Of a stretch of DNA of 64,000 bases, positions 1 to 8,713 are shown piece after piece; positions within the stretch are counted from its first letter, which is position 1; each line of letters begins with the position of its first letter. The notes under the pieces are model-generated. The model had not been told where the DNA came from. It did no database searches and saw nothing but the letters and a program-made list of their open reading frames with translations. Origin of the DNA: Mesorhizobium sp. M7A.F.Ca.US.008.03.1.1 (GTDB lineage: Bacteria; Pseudomonadota; Alphaproteobacteria; Rhizobiales; Rhizobiaceae); contig NZ_RZRU01000028.1 in assembly GCF_003997495.1 (NCBI RefSeq), positions 18,353-82,352 on the forward strand, read 5' to 3'. Position numbers and translations under genes: made by a program.

Positions 1-2216
1 GGCTTCGGGTCGGTCAACATCTCGAAGCGCATCGCGCCGGCCATCGGCGCCACCTCGACGAGCCGGACCTCGACGCGATCCGCGAGCTGATAGCCTTTGC
101 CCGAGCGTTCTCCGAACAGGGAGCGGGCCGTTTCGTCGTATATATAGTAATCGCCGCCCAGAGTTGACACCGGGATGAAACCATCCGCGCCGTACTGCGG
201 CAATTGGACAAATAGTCCTGATTTGGTGACGCCGGAGATGCGGGCATCGAACCGGTCATCGACGCGTTCGGCGAGATAGGCGGCGATCAGACGGTCGACC
301 GTGTCCCGCTCGGCCGCCATTGCGCGGCGTTCCGTGCCGGAGATCAGCACGGCGACATCTTCGAGCCGTGCCGCTTCGTCCTGCGTCAGCCCGCCCGGAC
401 CCAGTCCGAGTGCGGCAATAAGTCCGCGATGCACGATCAAATCGGCATAGCGGCGGATCGGCGAGGTGAAATGGGCGTAGCGGCGGAGGTTGAGACCGAA
501 ATGGCCGATGTTCTTTGGCGAGTATTCGGCTTGGCTCTGCGAGCGCAGAACCACTTCGTTTACCAGGCCTTCATTGTCGGCGCCGCGCACGCGCTCCAAA
601 ATGCCGTTGAACTGGCTTGGCTGCATCTGCGCGCCGCGCGCAAGTGACAGGCCCAATGTCTGCAGGAACTCGCGCAGCGATTCCTGCTTGGCCAGCGATG
701 GCGCGTCATGGATGCGATAGACCAGTTCCTGTTTCTTCGCTTCGAGCGTCTCGGCCGCCGCGACATTGGCCTGGATCATAAACTCTTCGATGAGCTTGTG
801 GGCATCGAGCCGCTCCGGCACGATAACGCGATCGACGGTGCCGTCCGGCTTGAGTACGATCTTGCGCTCCGGCAGATCGAGTTCGAGCGGCTGGCGGCCA
901 TCGCGGCCACGCTTGAGGATCGCATGGGCGTCCCACAGCGGCTTCAGCACCGTATCGAGGATCGGACCGGTCTTGTCGTCCGGCACGCCGTCGATCGCCG
1001 CCTGAGCCTGGCTGTAGGCGAGCTTTGCCGCCGACTTCATCATGACGCGATGGAAGGAGTGCCTGAGCTTGCGGCCCTCTGCCGAAAAAACCATGCGCAC
1101 GGCGAGCGCCGGCCGGTCCTGGCCCTCACGCAGCGAGCAGAGATCGTTGGAGATGCGCTCGGGCAGCATCGGTACCACGCGATCGGGGAAATAGACCGAA
1201 TTGCCGCGCTTCAGCGCTTCGCGATCGAGCGCCGTGCCATAGCGCACATAGGCGGCGACATCGGCGATGGCCACGGTGGCGACGACGCCGCCCGGATTCT
1301 TTTCGTCGAGATCCGGCGTGGCGAAGACGGCATCGTCATGGTCCTTGGCGTCGGCCGGATCGATGGTGACCAGCGGCAGGTCGCGCCAGTCCTCGCGATG
1401 GTCAAGCGTCGCCGGTTTGACGGCTTCGGATTCGGCGATGACGTCGGCCGGGAAGATATGCGGAATGTCATGCGCGTGGATGGCGATCATCGAGATCGCC
1501 TTTTCGCTGGTCAGCGAACCCAGTACGTTGAGCACCTTGGCTCTCGGCAGCCCATAGCGGGAGGCCCGTGCGGGCTCGACCTCGACCAGGTCGCCGTTCC
1601 TGGCGCCGTTCTGGAATTCCTTGTCGACGATCAGTTCGGGCTGACGCCGTTCCACCGGTTCGATGCGGAAGGTGCCGTCCTGCAGGATGCGAAAGACACC
1701 GAGCACGGCATCGGTACGCTTCTCGAAGATCTTCATCACCCGCCCGGTGTAGGCCGGGCCGGTCGCTTCGTTGGTCGGAAAGGTCTTGGCCAGCACGCGG
1801 TCGCCGATGCCGGGCGCCGGGCCGCTGCCGCCACGCGATACGCGGATCGACACGACGGGCGGCTCACCCGTGCCCACGACCTCGGCCGGGTGCGCCAGCA
1901 AAATGCCATCGCCGTCACGGCCGAAGATGTCGAGCACGGCGACATGGGGCAGGGCGCCGACGCGGGCCAGTTGCTTGCGCTCCTTGGTCAGGACGCCTTC
2001 GTCCTGCAGGTCGCGCAAAATGTCCTTCAGCCAGATGCGGTCGTCGCCGCGCAGCGCGAACGCCTTGGCAATGTCACGTTTTCCCGCGCGATCGGGATTT
2101 TCGGCGATGTAGCGCAGGATTTCGTCACGCGACGGCCGATAGTCGTCCTTGACCTTGGCCCTGGTGTCGGCGGTGCGCGGATCGCCGTGGGTTCTGCCGG
2201 TGATCTTGCGCGCCAC
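1..2216 (-). CDS. rnr: Ribonuclease R (3' end outside window)
   Basis: Processive 3'-5' exoribonuclease that degrades structured RNA in the cytoplasm. The visible 738 codons start V-A-R-K-I-T-G and carry an N-terminal winged-helix/cold-shock portion. The RNB catalytic domain follows, with the acidic metal-binding motif DPADAKDHDDAVFA, then an S1 domain that runs off the left edge; the last visible residues are still inside the S1 region. The start is a GTG at 2216-2214, because no ATG precedes the conserved N-terminus. The gene begins 6 nt after the topA stop and in the same reading frame (TAG-GAC-GGC-GTG), so the two are almost certainly cotranscribed and translationally coupled. It is the expected partner of topA in Rhizobiales. 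Long plus-strand ORFs over this gene are GC-bias shadows. Confidence 0.93.
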   Translation of the reverse strand, partial: MARKITGRTHGDPRTADTRAKVKDDYRPSRDEILRYIAENPDRAGKRDIAKAFALRGDDRIWLKDILRDLQDEGVLTKERKQLARVGALPHVAVLDIFGRDGDGILLAHPAEVVGTGEPPVVSIRVSRGGSGPAPGIGDRVLAKTFPTNEATGPAYTGRVMKIFEKRTDAVLGVFRILQDGTFRIEPVERRQPELIVDKEFQNGARNGDLVEVEPARASRYGLPRAKVLNVLGSLTSEKAISMIAIHAHDIPHIFPADVIAESEAVKPATLDHREDWRDLPLVTIDPADAKDHDDAVFATPDLDEKNPGGVVATVAIADVAAYVRYGTALDREALKRGNSVYFPDRVVPMLPERISNDLCSLREGQDRPALAVRMVFSAEGRKLRHSFHRVMMKSAAKLAYSQAQAAIDGVPDDKTGPILDTVLKPLWDAHAILKRGRDGRQPLELDLPERKIVLKPDGTVDRVIVPERLDAHKLIEEFMIQANVAAAETLEAKKQELVYRIHDAPSLAKQESLREFLQTLGLSLARGAQMQPSQFNGILERVRGADNEGLVNEVVLRSQSQAEYSPKNIGHFGLNLRRYAHFTSPIRRYADLIVHRGLIAALGLGPGGLTQDEAARLEDVAVLISGTERRAMAAERDTVDRLIAAYLAERVDDRFDARISGVTKSGLFVQLPQYGADGFIPVSTLGGDYYIYDETARSLFGERSGKGYQLADRVEVRLVEVAPMAGAMRFEMLTDPK

Positions 2217-2222
2217 GCCGTC

Positions 2223-4859
2223 CTACCCTTTTTTCTTCGCTGCCGGCTTCTTGGCTGCCGTTTTCTTGGCCGCCACTTTCTTGGTTGCCGGGGCCTTGGC
2301 CGCGGCCGCCTTGCGGAACGGCTTCTTGCCGCCGCCGCCCTTGGCTTCTTTCTCGGCAATCAGCGCCAGCGCGTCCTCGATGGTCACCGACTGCGGATCC
2401 CTGCCCTTGGGCAGGGTGGCATTGACCTTGCCGAAATTCACATAGGGCCCGTATTTGCCGTCGCGCACGACGATCTTGCCACCGCCATCGGGATGGTCGC
2501 CAAGCTCCTTGAGCGCAGCGGCCGTGCCGCCATTGCGGCCGCCCTTGCCCTTCAGCTGCTTCTCGGCGATCACCGAGACGGCGCGGTTGAGGCCGATCGA
2601 GAACACGTCCTCGATGCTCTCGAGATTGGCATAGGTGCCGTCATGCAGCACGAACGGACCGTAGCGGCCGAGCCCGGCCGAGATCATCTTGGCCGTTTCC
2701 GGGTGCTGGCCGACATCGCGCGGCAATGACAGCAGCGCCAGCGCCTTCTCGTGGTCGATCGACTCTGCCGTCCAGCCTTTGGGCAGGCTGGAGCGCTTGG
2801 CTTCCTTGCCGTCGCCACGCTGCAGATAGGGTCCGAAGCGGCCGCTGCGCAGCGTGATTTCCTCTGACGTGTAGGGGTCCTTGCCGATCACCTTGGTGCC
2901 GTCTTCGCCGCCGCCATTCTCGCCATTGGGGTTGGCGGCGTCGCCGAGTTGGCGGGTGAAGGAGCATTCGGGATAGTTCGAGCAGCCGACGAAAGCGCCG
3001 AACTTGCCGAGCTTCAGCGACAGATTGCCGGTGCCGCATTTCGGGCAGATGCGCGGATTGGATCCGTCCTCCCGCGTCGGGAACACCAGCGGCGCCAGTT
3101 CTTCATTCAGCGCGTCGAGCACGTCGGTGACGCGCAGTTCCTTGATGTCGGCGACGGCACCGGAAAAATCCTTCCAGAAATCGCGCAGCACGTCCTTCCA
3201 GGCGAGCTTGCCGTCCGAGATCTCGTCGAGCTTTTCCTCGAGGGACGCGGTGAAGTCGTACTCGATATAGCGCTTGAAGAAGCTTTCGAGGAAGGCGGAC
3301 AGCAGCCGGCCCTTGGCCTGCGGCACCAGCCGGCGCTTGTCGATCGTGACATAGTCGCGGTCCTCGAGCGTCTTCAGGATCGCTGTGTAGGTGGAAGGCC
3401 GGCCGATGCCGAGCTCTTCCAGCTTCTTGATCAGCGACGCTTCGGAGTAACGCGGCGGCGGCTCAGTGGTGTGCTGGGTGGCGTTGATCGCCTGGCGCGC
3501 CAGCTGTTCGCCGGCGCGGATCTCGGGCAGGCGACGATTTTCCTCGTCTTCCGCATCGTCGTCCTTCTGGTCGGTGTATGCGGCGATGAAGCCGTCGAAC
3601 CGAACGACCGAACCGATGGCACGCAGCTCGGCGGTGCGCGATCCATTGACCGCCTCGATCTCGGCGGTGGTGCGCTCGATCTCGGCGGACTGCATCTGGC
3701 TGGCGATGGCGCGCTTCCAGATCAACTCATAAAGCCGCATCTGGTCGGAATCGAGATATTGCCTGACCGATGCCGGGGTGCGCATGAAATTCGTCGGGCG
3801 GATCGCTTCGTGCGCTTCCTGGGCGTTCTTGGCCTTGGCTGTATATTGGCGCGGCTTTTCCGGCAGGTATTTCGGACCGAATTCCTTGGCAATGGCATCG
3901 CGTGCGGCATCGATCGCCTCGAGTGCCATCTGCACGCCGTCGGTTCGCATATAGGTGATCAGACCGGTGGTCTCGCCGCCGATCTCCATGCCTTCATAGA
4001 GGCGTTGCGCCACCTGCATGGTGCGGCTGGCCGAGAAGCCGAGACCTGACGAGGCGGCCTGCTGCAATGTCGAGGTGGTGAAGGGCGGGCCGGGATTGCG
4101 CTTGGTCGGCTTGGCTTCCACCGACACCGCCTTGAAGGTAGCGCCTTCAAGCATCGACTTGATGTCGTCGGCCTGCGCCTTGTTGGAAATGTCGAGCTTT
4201 TGCAGCTTCTTGCGATCGAAGGCGGTCAGCCGTGCTTCGAAATTCTCGTTGCGCGGCGTGCCCAGCAGAGCAGCGATCTGCCAGTATTCCTCGCGGATGA
4301 AGCGCTCGATCTCGGATTCGCGGTCGCAGACCAGGCGCAGCGCTACCGACTGGACGCGGCCGGCCGAGCGGGCGCCCGGCAGCTTGCGCCACAGCACCGG
4401 CGACAGCGTGAAGCCGACGAGATAATCCAGCGCCCGGCGAGCCAGATAGGCATCGACCAGTGGCGCATCGATCTGGCGCGGATTGGCCATCGCCTCCAGC
4501 ACCGACGATTTGGTGATGGCGTTGAAGACGACGCGGCTGACCGGCTTGTCCTTCAGCGCGCGCTTCTGCTTCAGCACTTCCAGCACATGCCAGGAAATCG
4601 CTTCGCCTTCGCGATCCGGATCGGTGGCGAGGATCAGGCCGTCAGCGTCTTTGACCGCCTTGGCGATGTCGGCGAGGCGTTTGCCAGAGGCGGTGTCGAC
4701 CGCCCAGGACATGGCGAAATCCTCATCCGGACGCACCGAGCCATCCTTGGCCGGCAAATCCCTGACATGGCCGAACGAGGCCAGAACCTTGTAGTTCTTG
4801 CCGAGGTATTTGTTGATTGTCTTCGCCTTGGCCGGCGATTCGACGACGACGACGTCCAT
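2223..4859 (-). CDS. topA: DNA topoisomerase I (type IA)
   Basis: Relaxes negatively supercoiled DNA through a transient 5'-phosphotyrosine link. 878 aa. The Toprim domain starts at residue 1 (VVVESPAKAKTI) with the metal-binding DPDREGE at 80-86. The catalytic tyrosine is Y303 in the ITYMRTDG motif. One four-cysteine zinc ribbon lies at about 603-630 (CPKCG...GCSNYPEC). Cysteine-free topo C-terminal repeats follow (RYGPFVLHDG, KYGPYVNFGK), and the protein ends in a Lys/Ala-rich tail (KKVAAKKTAAKK type) typical of alphaproteobacterial TopA, likely for DNA contact. Length fits the family. rnr follows 6 nt downstream. An inverted repeat at 4997-5015 lies in the upstream region and may be an operator. 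Confidence 0.97.
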   Translation of the reverse strand: MDVVVVESPAKAKTINKYLGKNYKVLASFGHVRDLPAKDGSVRPDEDFAMSWAVDTASGKRLADIAKAVKDADGLILATDPDREGEAISWHVLEVLKQKRALKDKPVSRVVFNAITKSSVLEAMANPRQIDAPLVDAYLARRALDYLVGFTLSPVLWRKLPGARSAGRVQSVALRLVCDRESEIERFIREEYWQIAALLGTPRNENFEARLTAFDRKKLQKLDISNKAQADDIKSMLEGATFKAVSVEAKPTKRNPGPPFTTSTLQQAASSGLGFSASRTMQVAQRLYEGMEIGGETTGLITYMRTDGVQMALEAIDAARDAIAKEFGPKYLPEKPRQYTAKAKNAQEAHEAIRPTNFMRTPASVRQYLDSDQMRLYELIWKRAIASQMQSAEIERTTAEIEAVNGSRTAELRAIGSVVRFDGFIAAYTDQKDDDAEDEENRRLPEIRAGEQLARQAINATQHTTEPPPRYSEASLIKKLEELGIGRPSTYTAILKTLEDRDYVTIDKRRLVPQAKGRLLSAFLESFFKRYIEYDFTASLEEKLDEISDGKLAWKDVLRDFWKDFSGAVADIKELRVTDVLDALNEELAPLVFPTREDGSNPRICPKCGTGNLSLKLGKFGAFVGCSNYPECSFTRQLGDAANPNGENGGGEDGTKVIGKDPYTSEEITLRSGRFGPYLQRGDGKEAKRSSLPKGWTAESIDHEKALALLSLPRDVGQHPETAKMISAGLGRYGPFVLHDGTYANLESIEDVFSIGLNRAVSVIAEKQLKGKGGRNGGTAAALKELGDHPDGGGKIVVRDGKYGPYVNFGKVNATLPKGRDPQSVTIEDALALIAEKEAKGGGGKKPFRKAAAAKAPATKKVAAKKTAAKKPAAKKKG

Positions 4860-5218
4860 GAGGTCTCATATCAGCTGTGGTGCGGCAGAAGAATTCCGCT
4901 GCGCGCGACGAAATCTCGTTCTATTTGTCGCTCACATGGCCGCGCTTTTGCATCCGGTCAAGGGGAAGCGCCCAAATTGCGGGCCGGCCCGAAGCAATAC
5001 ACTCTTAGAGTGTATGGAGAAAATCACAGAATTTGGGAAAGGGAGACCGTGGCCCCGAGTCAGCGGAAACGACCCGATTCATTTTTCCGCCGAGTCGTTG
5101 AAATGCTGCCCAAACCGGGACGGGCCACATTATAACGGGCTGTTCGATGCCGGCCGCCGGGTGCATGGAGATGCCCGGCGACCAGCCCTTGTCCCGCCAG
5201 CAGGCGGGATTGGCGTGC
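4860..5218. other. Intergenic region upstream of topA
   Basis: About 360 bp with no supported gene. topA is transcribed leftwards out of it and the COG4315 gene ends at its right edge. It holds the near-perfect inverted repeat described separately and, at 5192-5209, a GC-rich hairpin (TCCCGCC, 4-nt loop, GGCGGGA) just past the end of the COG4315 gene. That hairpin has no T-run on the minus strand, so it is at best a weak terminator. Confidence 0.6.
4997..5015. promoter_or_regulatory. Inverted repeat, candidate operator upstream of topA
   Basis: ATACACTC, a TTA spacer, then GAGTGTAT: two perfect 8-bp arms with a 3-bp centre, about 140 bp before the topA start codon. The size and symmetry are those of a site for a dimeric helix-turn-helix repressor. 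There is no regulator gene beside it, so the cognate factor is unknown. The role is inferred from position and symmetry only. Confidence 0.45.
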
Positions 5219-5596
5219 TTAGTCGGCCTTGACGATATGCCAGACCTCGCCGACGCCGTCGCCGGTCACGTCGCCGGGCTTCTTGTCCTTTATGAAGGTG
5301 TAAACCGGCTTGCCGTCATAGGCCCACATCTTGCTGCCGTCGGTGCGGTCGACAACGGTCCATTCGTCATCCGCCTTGGCGCCGGCTTCGGCCTTCAGCG
5401 GCGGCCAGTTGGTGGCGCATTTGTCGTAGCAATTGGTCTTGCCCTTCTCGTCCTTGTCATAGGTGTAAAGCGTCATGCCGTAGGCGTCGGTGTAGATCTT
5501 GGTGCCATTGACCTCGGCTTCCTTCCACGCGTCGGCGGCGAAGGATGCGGCGGTGCTGAGCAGAAGCGCTGCCAGTCCTGCGGTTATGGTTTTCAT
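5219..5596 (-). CDS. Secreted COG4315 / Lipoprotein_15-repeat protein
   Basis: Small exported protein of unknown function, 125 aa. A signal peptide is clear (M-K-T-I-T-A-G-L-A-A-L-L-L-S-T-A-A-S-F-A-A). Two copies of the secreted-repeat motif (PF03640 type) follow: the first with YTYDKDEKGKTNCYDKCATNWPPL, interrupted by its two cysteines, and the second with MWAYDGKPVYTF...GVGEVWHI. The start is the ATG at 5596 because GGAGATTTCC precedes it; the open frame extends 41 codons further upstream without a signal peptide. There is no lipobox cysteine, so it is probably soluble in the periplasm. It is divergent from ccdA; the two Cys of repeat 1 make redox handling by a CcdA-linked thioredoxin conceivable, but this is inference. 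Confidence 0.85.
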   Translation of the reverse strand: MKTITAGLAALLLSTAASFAADAWKEAEVNGTKIYTDAYGMTLYTYDKDEKGKTNCYDKCATNWPPLKAEAGAKADDEWTVVDRTDGSKMWAYDGKPVYTFIKDKKPGDVTGDGVGEVWHIVKAD

Positions 5597-5782
5597 GGAA
5601 ATCTCCCTGACTGATGTCTGGAGACGCGCGGGAAATCGCGGCCTCACAGCGTCAACGCCTGCGGGCTGTCGTTTCTTCCTGGCAAGTGCGTCGGGCAACG
5701 GATGATCTTGCCAACACAATGGTGATTGGTGGACAAGGCTGCGCGTCGCTATATCGGCGTCACGGCATTGGAGTTCTTGGAA

Positions 5783-6529
5783 ATGGCATTGGACATCGGC
5801 TATGTCAGCGCGATCGGGGCGGGAGCTATCTCGTTCCTGTCGCCTTGCGTGCTGCCGCTGGTGCCGCCCTATCTCTGCTATATGGCCGGCGTCTCGGTCG
5901 ACGATTTCCGCGGCAATGCGGGTGCGACAGCGCGTGAAGGCGCACGCGGCGCGCTGCTCTATTCCTCGATCGCCTTCGTGCTCGGCTTCTCCACCGTCTT
6001 TGTCGCGCTCGGTGCCGGCGCCTCGACCATTGGCCGTCTGCTGCGTGTCTGGCAGGAGCCGCTGGCGATGGGCGCCGGTGTGCTGATCATCCTGATGGGC
6101 CTGAACTTCCTCGGCATCCTGCGCATTCCGCTGCTGTCGCGCGAGGCACGCTTCCAGTCGCAGGGCAAGCCGGCAAGCGCCGTGGCCGCCTATGTCATGG
6201 GGTTGGCCTTCGCCTTTGGCTGGACGCCCTGCATCGGCCCGGTGCTGGGGCCGATCCTGACGCTGGCCGGCGGCCGCGAAACGGTCGGCGAGGGCGCACT
6301 GCTGCTTGCCGCCTATTCGCTAGGGCTGGGCATACCGTTCCTGATCGCCGCGCTGTTTTCCGGCGCCTTCATGCGCTTCCTCGGCAAATTCCGCGTCCAT
6401 CTCGGCCGCGTCGAAAAGGCCATCGGCGCGCTGCTGGTCGTCGCCGGCGTGTTTTTCCTCACCGGCGGCGTGCAGACTGTTTCGTACTGGCTGCTGGAGA
6501 ATTTCCCGGTGTTGGGGCGGTTGGGGTAG
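5783..6529 (+). CDS. ccdA: Cytochrome c biogenesis protein CcdA (DsbD-family thiol reductant carrier)
   Basis: Six-helix inner-membrane protein that carries reducing equivalents from cytoplasmic thioredoxin to periplasmic thiol proteins, for example for cytochrome c maturation. 248 aa. The two redox-active cysteines are in their family contexts: C22 in FLSPCVLPLVPPYL and C150 in FGWTPCIGPVLGP. The ATG at 5783 has a GGAG 9 nt upstream; an in-frame TTG at 5726 would add 19 residues but lacks a ribosome site. No thioredoxin-like partner (CcmG type) is adjacent, so it acts with proteins encoded elsewhere. Confidence 0.93.
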   Translation: MALDIGYVSAIGAGAISFLSPCVLPLVPPYLCYMAGVSVDDFRGNAGATAREGARGALLYSSIAFVLGFSTVFVALGAGASTIGRLLRVWQEPLAMGAGVLIILMGLNFLGILRIPLLSREARFQSQGKPASAVAAYVMGLAFAFGWTPCIGPVLGPILTLAGGRETVGEGALLLAAYSLGLGIPFLIAALFSGAFMRFLGKFRVHLGRVEKAIGALLVVAGVFFLTGGVQTVSYWLLENFPVLGRLG

Positions 6530-6610
6530 GTTGCCTCGGCGGGAACGATGCACGGCAGCCCGCATTTGCAGTGCCGTTGACCAACACTTTTTCGAGCCGG
6601 GAGGTCGAGA

Positions 6611-7048
6611 ATGGTAGCCAAGGCCGATGTGCGAAAATTCTTCAAGGCCTATGAGAAAATCTCCAATGACGCGATCGCCGACACCGTCGATCTCAACGAC
6701 GTCGCGGACATGTATTCGGCCGGTTTTGTCTCGGTGACGCCGGCATCTGTCATGGTTGGCGAGAATGGCGAGCAGTTAAAGGCCATCATGACAAAGGGTT
6801 TTGACGCCTATCGTGCCCTCGGCAGCAAAAGGATGACCTGCAAGGACGTCTCTGTGACACCTGTCGACCAGGACCATTGCGTGGCTGAGGTAAACTGGTC
6901 CGGTGACTATGAACGCAAGGATGGGAGTGCCGTGACCATCGACTTTGCGGTCAACTATCTCGTCGAAAAGCGCGATGGCAAGCTGAAAGTGTTTGGCTGG
7001 ATCGCTGGCGATGAACAGGCTGAATTCAGAAAACACGGCCTGATGTGA
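6611..7048 (+). CDS. NTF2/SnoaL-like domain protein
   Basis: Predicted cytoplasmic protein of 145 aa with the alpha+beta cone-fold pattern of SnoaL/DUF4440 proteins: an N-terminal helix (FFKAYEKISND), a region on which a binding pocket could be built (MYSAGFVSVTPASVMVG), and C-terminal strands (VTIDFAVNYLVEKRDGKLKVFGWIAGDEQ). There is no signal peptide. The ATG follows GGGAGG at 6599-6604. Family members include isomerases, hydrolases and simple ligand binders, so no reaction can be assigned. It stands alone between ccdA and glmU in the same direction. Confidence 0.7.
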   Translation: MVAKADVRKFFKAYEKISNDAIADTVDLNDVADMYSAGFVSVTPASVMVGENGEQLKAIMTKGFDAYRALGSKRMTCKDVSVTPVDQDHCVAEVNWSGDYERKDGSAVTIDFAVNYLVEKRDGKLKVFGWIAGDEQAEFRKHGLM

Positions 7049-7180
7049 GTGCCGCCGATCTCCTGAGATCGGAACTCTTCAGCCCGTCGCCTCACTGGAA
7101 TTTAACCGCATTGGTGCAGCATGGCGCCAGATGCTACCTATCTCCGATTCCCGATCCCTTTTCATATGGTTGTTCCTTCC

Positions 7181-8539
7181 ATGAGCCAGAGATCCTGCCT
7201 GTCCGTCATTCTCGCCGCCGGCGAAGGCACGCGCATGAAGAGCGTGCTGCCGAAGGTGCTGCACCAGATTGCCGGGCTGCCGATGGTCGCCCATGTGGTC
7301 AAGGCGGCCGAAGCTGCCGGAGCCGGCAGCCAGGCGCTGGTGATCGGCCATGGCGCCGAAGAGATGCGCAAGGCGGCGGCGAAATTCGCTCCGAAGGCCG
7401 AGACCTTCGTGCAGGACAAGCGCCTCGGCACCGCGCATGCTGTATTGGCCGCACGCGATGCGATATCAAAGGGTTATGATGATATCCTGGTGATGTTCGG
7501 CGACACGCCGCTGATCGACGCGGATGCGCTCACGGTGGCGCGGCTGAAACTGGCGGAGGGTGCTGCCGTCGTCGTGATTGGCTTCCGTCCGCCCAGTCCG
7601 ACGGGTTATGGCCGGCTGATCGAAAAGGACGGCAAGCTGGTTGCCATCCGCGAGGAAAAGGACTGCTCCGAGGAGGAGAGGAAAATAACCTTCTGCAATG
7701 CCGGCATGATGGCGGTTGCCGGCGCCCACGCGCTGAAGCTGCTCGACGCGGTCGGCAACAAAAATGCCAAGGGCGAGTATTACCTCACCGACATCGTCGA
7801 GATCGCCGGCGCGCGAGGCCTCGATGTCGTCGCCACCGAAGCCAGCTTCGAAAGCGCGCTCGGCATCAACAACCGCGCCGAACTGGCGCAAGCCGAGAGC
7901 ATCTGGCAGGCGCGCCGGCGGTACGAGGCGATGCTGTCGGGCGTGACGCTGATTGCGCCGGAGACCGTGTACTTCTCGCACGACACCGAGATCGGCGCCG
8001 ACACCATTGTCGAGCCCAATGTCTGGTTCGGTCCGGGCGTGAAGATCGCCATGGGCGCCAAGATCCATGCCTTCAGCCATATCGAAGGCGCCACCATTGC
8101 ATCCAATTGCGATGTCGGGCCGTACGCGCGGCTGCGGCCGGGCGCCGATCTTAGGCAGAAGGCCAAGGTCGGCAATTTCTGCGAGGTCAAGCAGGCTGTC
8201 ATCGAGGAGGGCGCCAAGGTCAACCATTTGACCTACATTGGCGACGCCCGTGTCGGCGCGGGGGCCAATATCGGCGCCGGCACCATCACCTGTAACTATG
8301 ACGGCTACTCGAAATTCTTCACCGACATCGGCGAGGGCGCCTTCATCGGCTCGAATTCGTCGCTGGTGGCGCCTGTCAGCATCGGCAAGGGCGGCTACAT
8401 CGCCTCTGGCAGCGTGATCACCGAAGACGTGCCTGAAGATGCGCTGGCCTTCGGCCGCGCCCGCCAGAAGACGATCCCTGGCAAGGGGAAGGAATTGCGC
8501 GAGCGCTTTGCCTCGGCGGCGGCTGCGAAGAAGAAGTAA
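7181..8539 (+). CDS. glmU: Bifunctional GlmU: GlcN-1-P acetyltransferase / GlcNAc-1-P uridylyltransferase
   Basis: Makes UDP-N-acetylglucosamine from glucosamine-1-phosphate, acetyl-CoA and UTP for peptidoglycan and LPS. 452 aa. The N-terminal Rossmann-like pyrophosphorylase has the signature LAAGEGTRMKS near residue 10 and GDTPLID in the nucleotide site. The C-terminal half is a left-handed beta-helix of hexapeptide repeats, with the acetyltransferase site in VGNFCEVKQA...VNHLTYIGDARVGAGANIGAGTITCNYDG. The start is uncertain: ATG at 7166 and ATG at 7181 are both possible and neither has a strong Shine-Dalgarno; 7181 gives the usual family N-terminus. glmS lies 174 bp downstream. Confidence 0.95.
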   Translation: MSQRSCLSVILAAGEGTRMKSVLPKVLHQIAGLPMVAHVVKAAEAAGAGSQALVIGHGAEEMRKAAAKFAPKAETFVQDKRLGTAHAVLAARDAISKGYDDILVMFGDTPLIDADALTVARLKLAEGAAVVVIGFRPPSPTGYGRLIEKDGKLVAIREEKDCSEEERKITFCNAGMMAVAGAHALKLLDAVGNKNAKGEYYLTDIVEIAGARGLDVVATEASFESALGINNRAELAQAESIWQARRRYEAMLSGVTLIAPETVYFSHDTEIGADTIVEPNVWFGPGVKIAMGAKIHAFSHIEGATIASNCDVGPYARLRPGADLRQKAKVGNFCEVKQAVIEEGAKVNHLTYIGDARVGAGANIGAGTITCNYDGYSKFFTDIGEGAFIGSNSSLVAPVSIGKGGYIASGSVITEDVPEDALAFGRARQKTIPGKGKELRERFASAAAAKKK

Positions 8540-8713
8540 AACCGGTCCGCAAAAAACCGAACAATTGCAGTAACCGGATTGCAAGCGCTGCCTGTCATGG
8601 TGCATCGACAGAATGAGCGTTCCGTTATACGGGACGAAATGCAATGTGATTTTCCACGGCAGCCGGCCATCCCTAAATAGCGCTGGTTTTCCGGGGAATC
8701 GGGGGCTTTCTGC

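Noticed and set aside
708..2729. Plus-strand open frame of 673 codons
   Set aside because: It lies antisense to rnr/topA, has no family resemblance, and is explained by high third-position GC in the real genes.
5020..5150. Possible tRNA or small RNA in the topA upstream region
   Set aside because: No T-loop or cloverleaf could be formed; only scattered short repeats are present.
5614..5937. Plus-strand frame between the COG4315 gene and ccdA
   Set aside because: It overlaps the 5' end of ccdA in another frame and has no family pattern.
8540..8713. Possible glmS ribozyme or other riboswitch ahead of glmS
   Set aside because: No ribozyme core features were seen; the glmS ribozyme is a Firmicute element and the gap is short and unstructured by eye.
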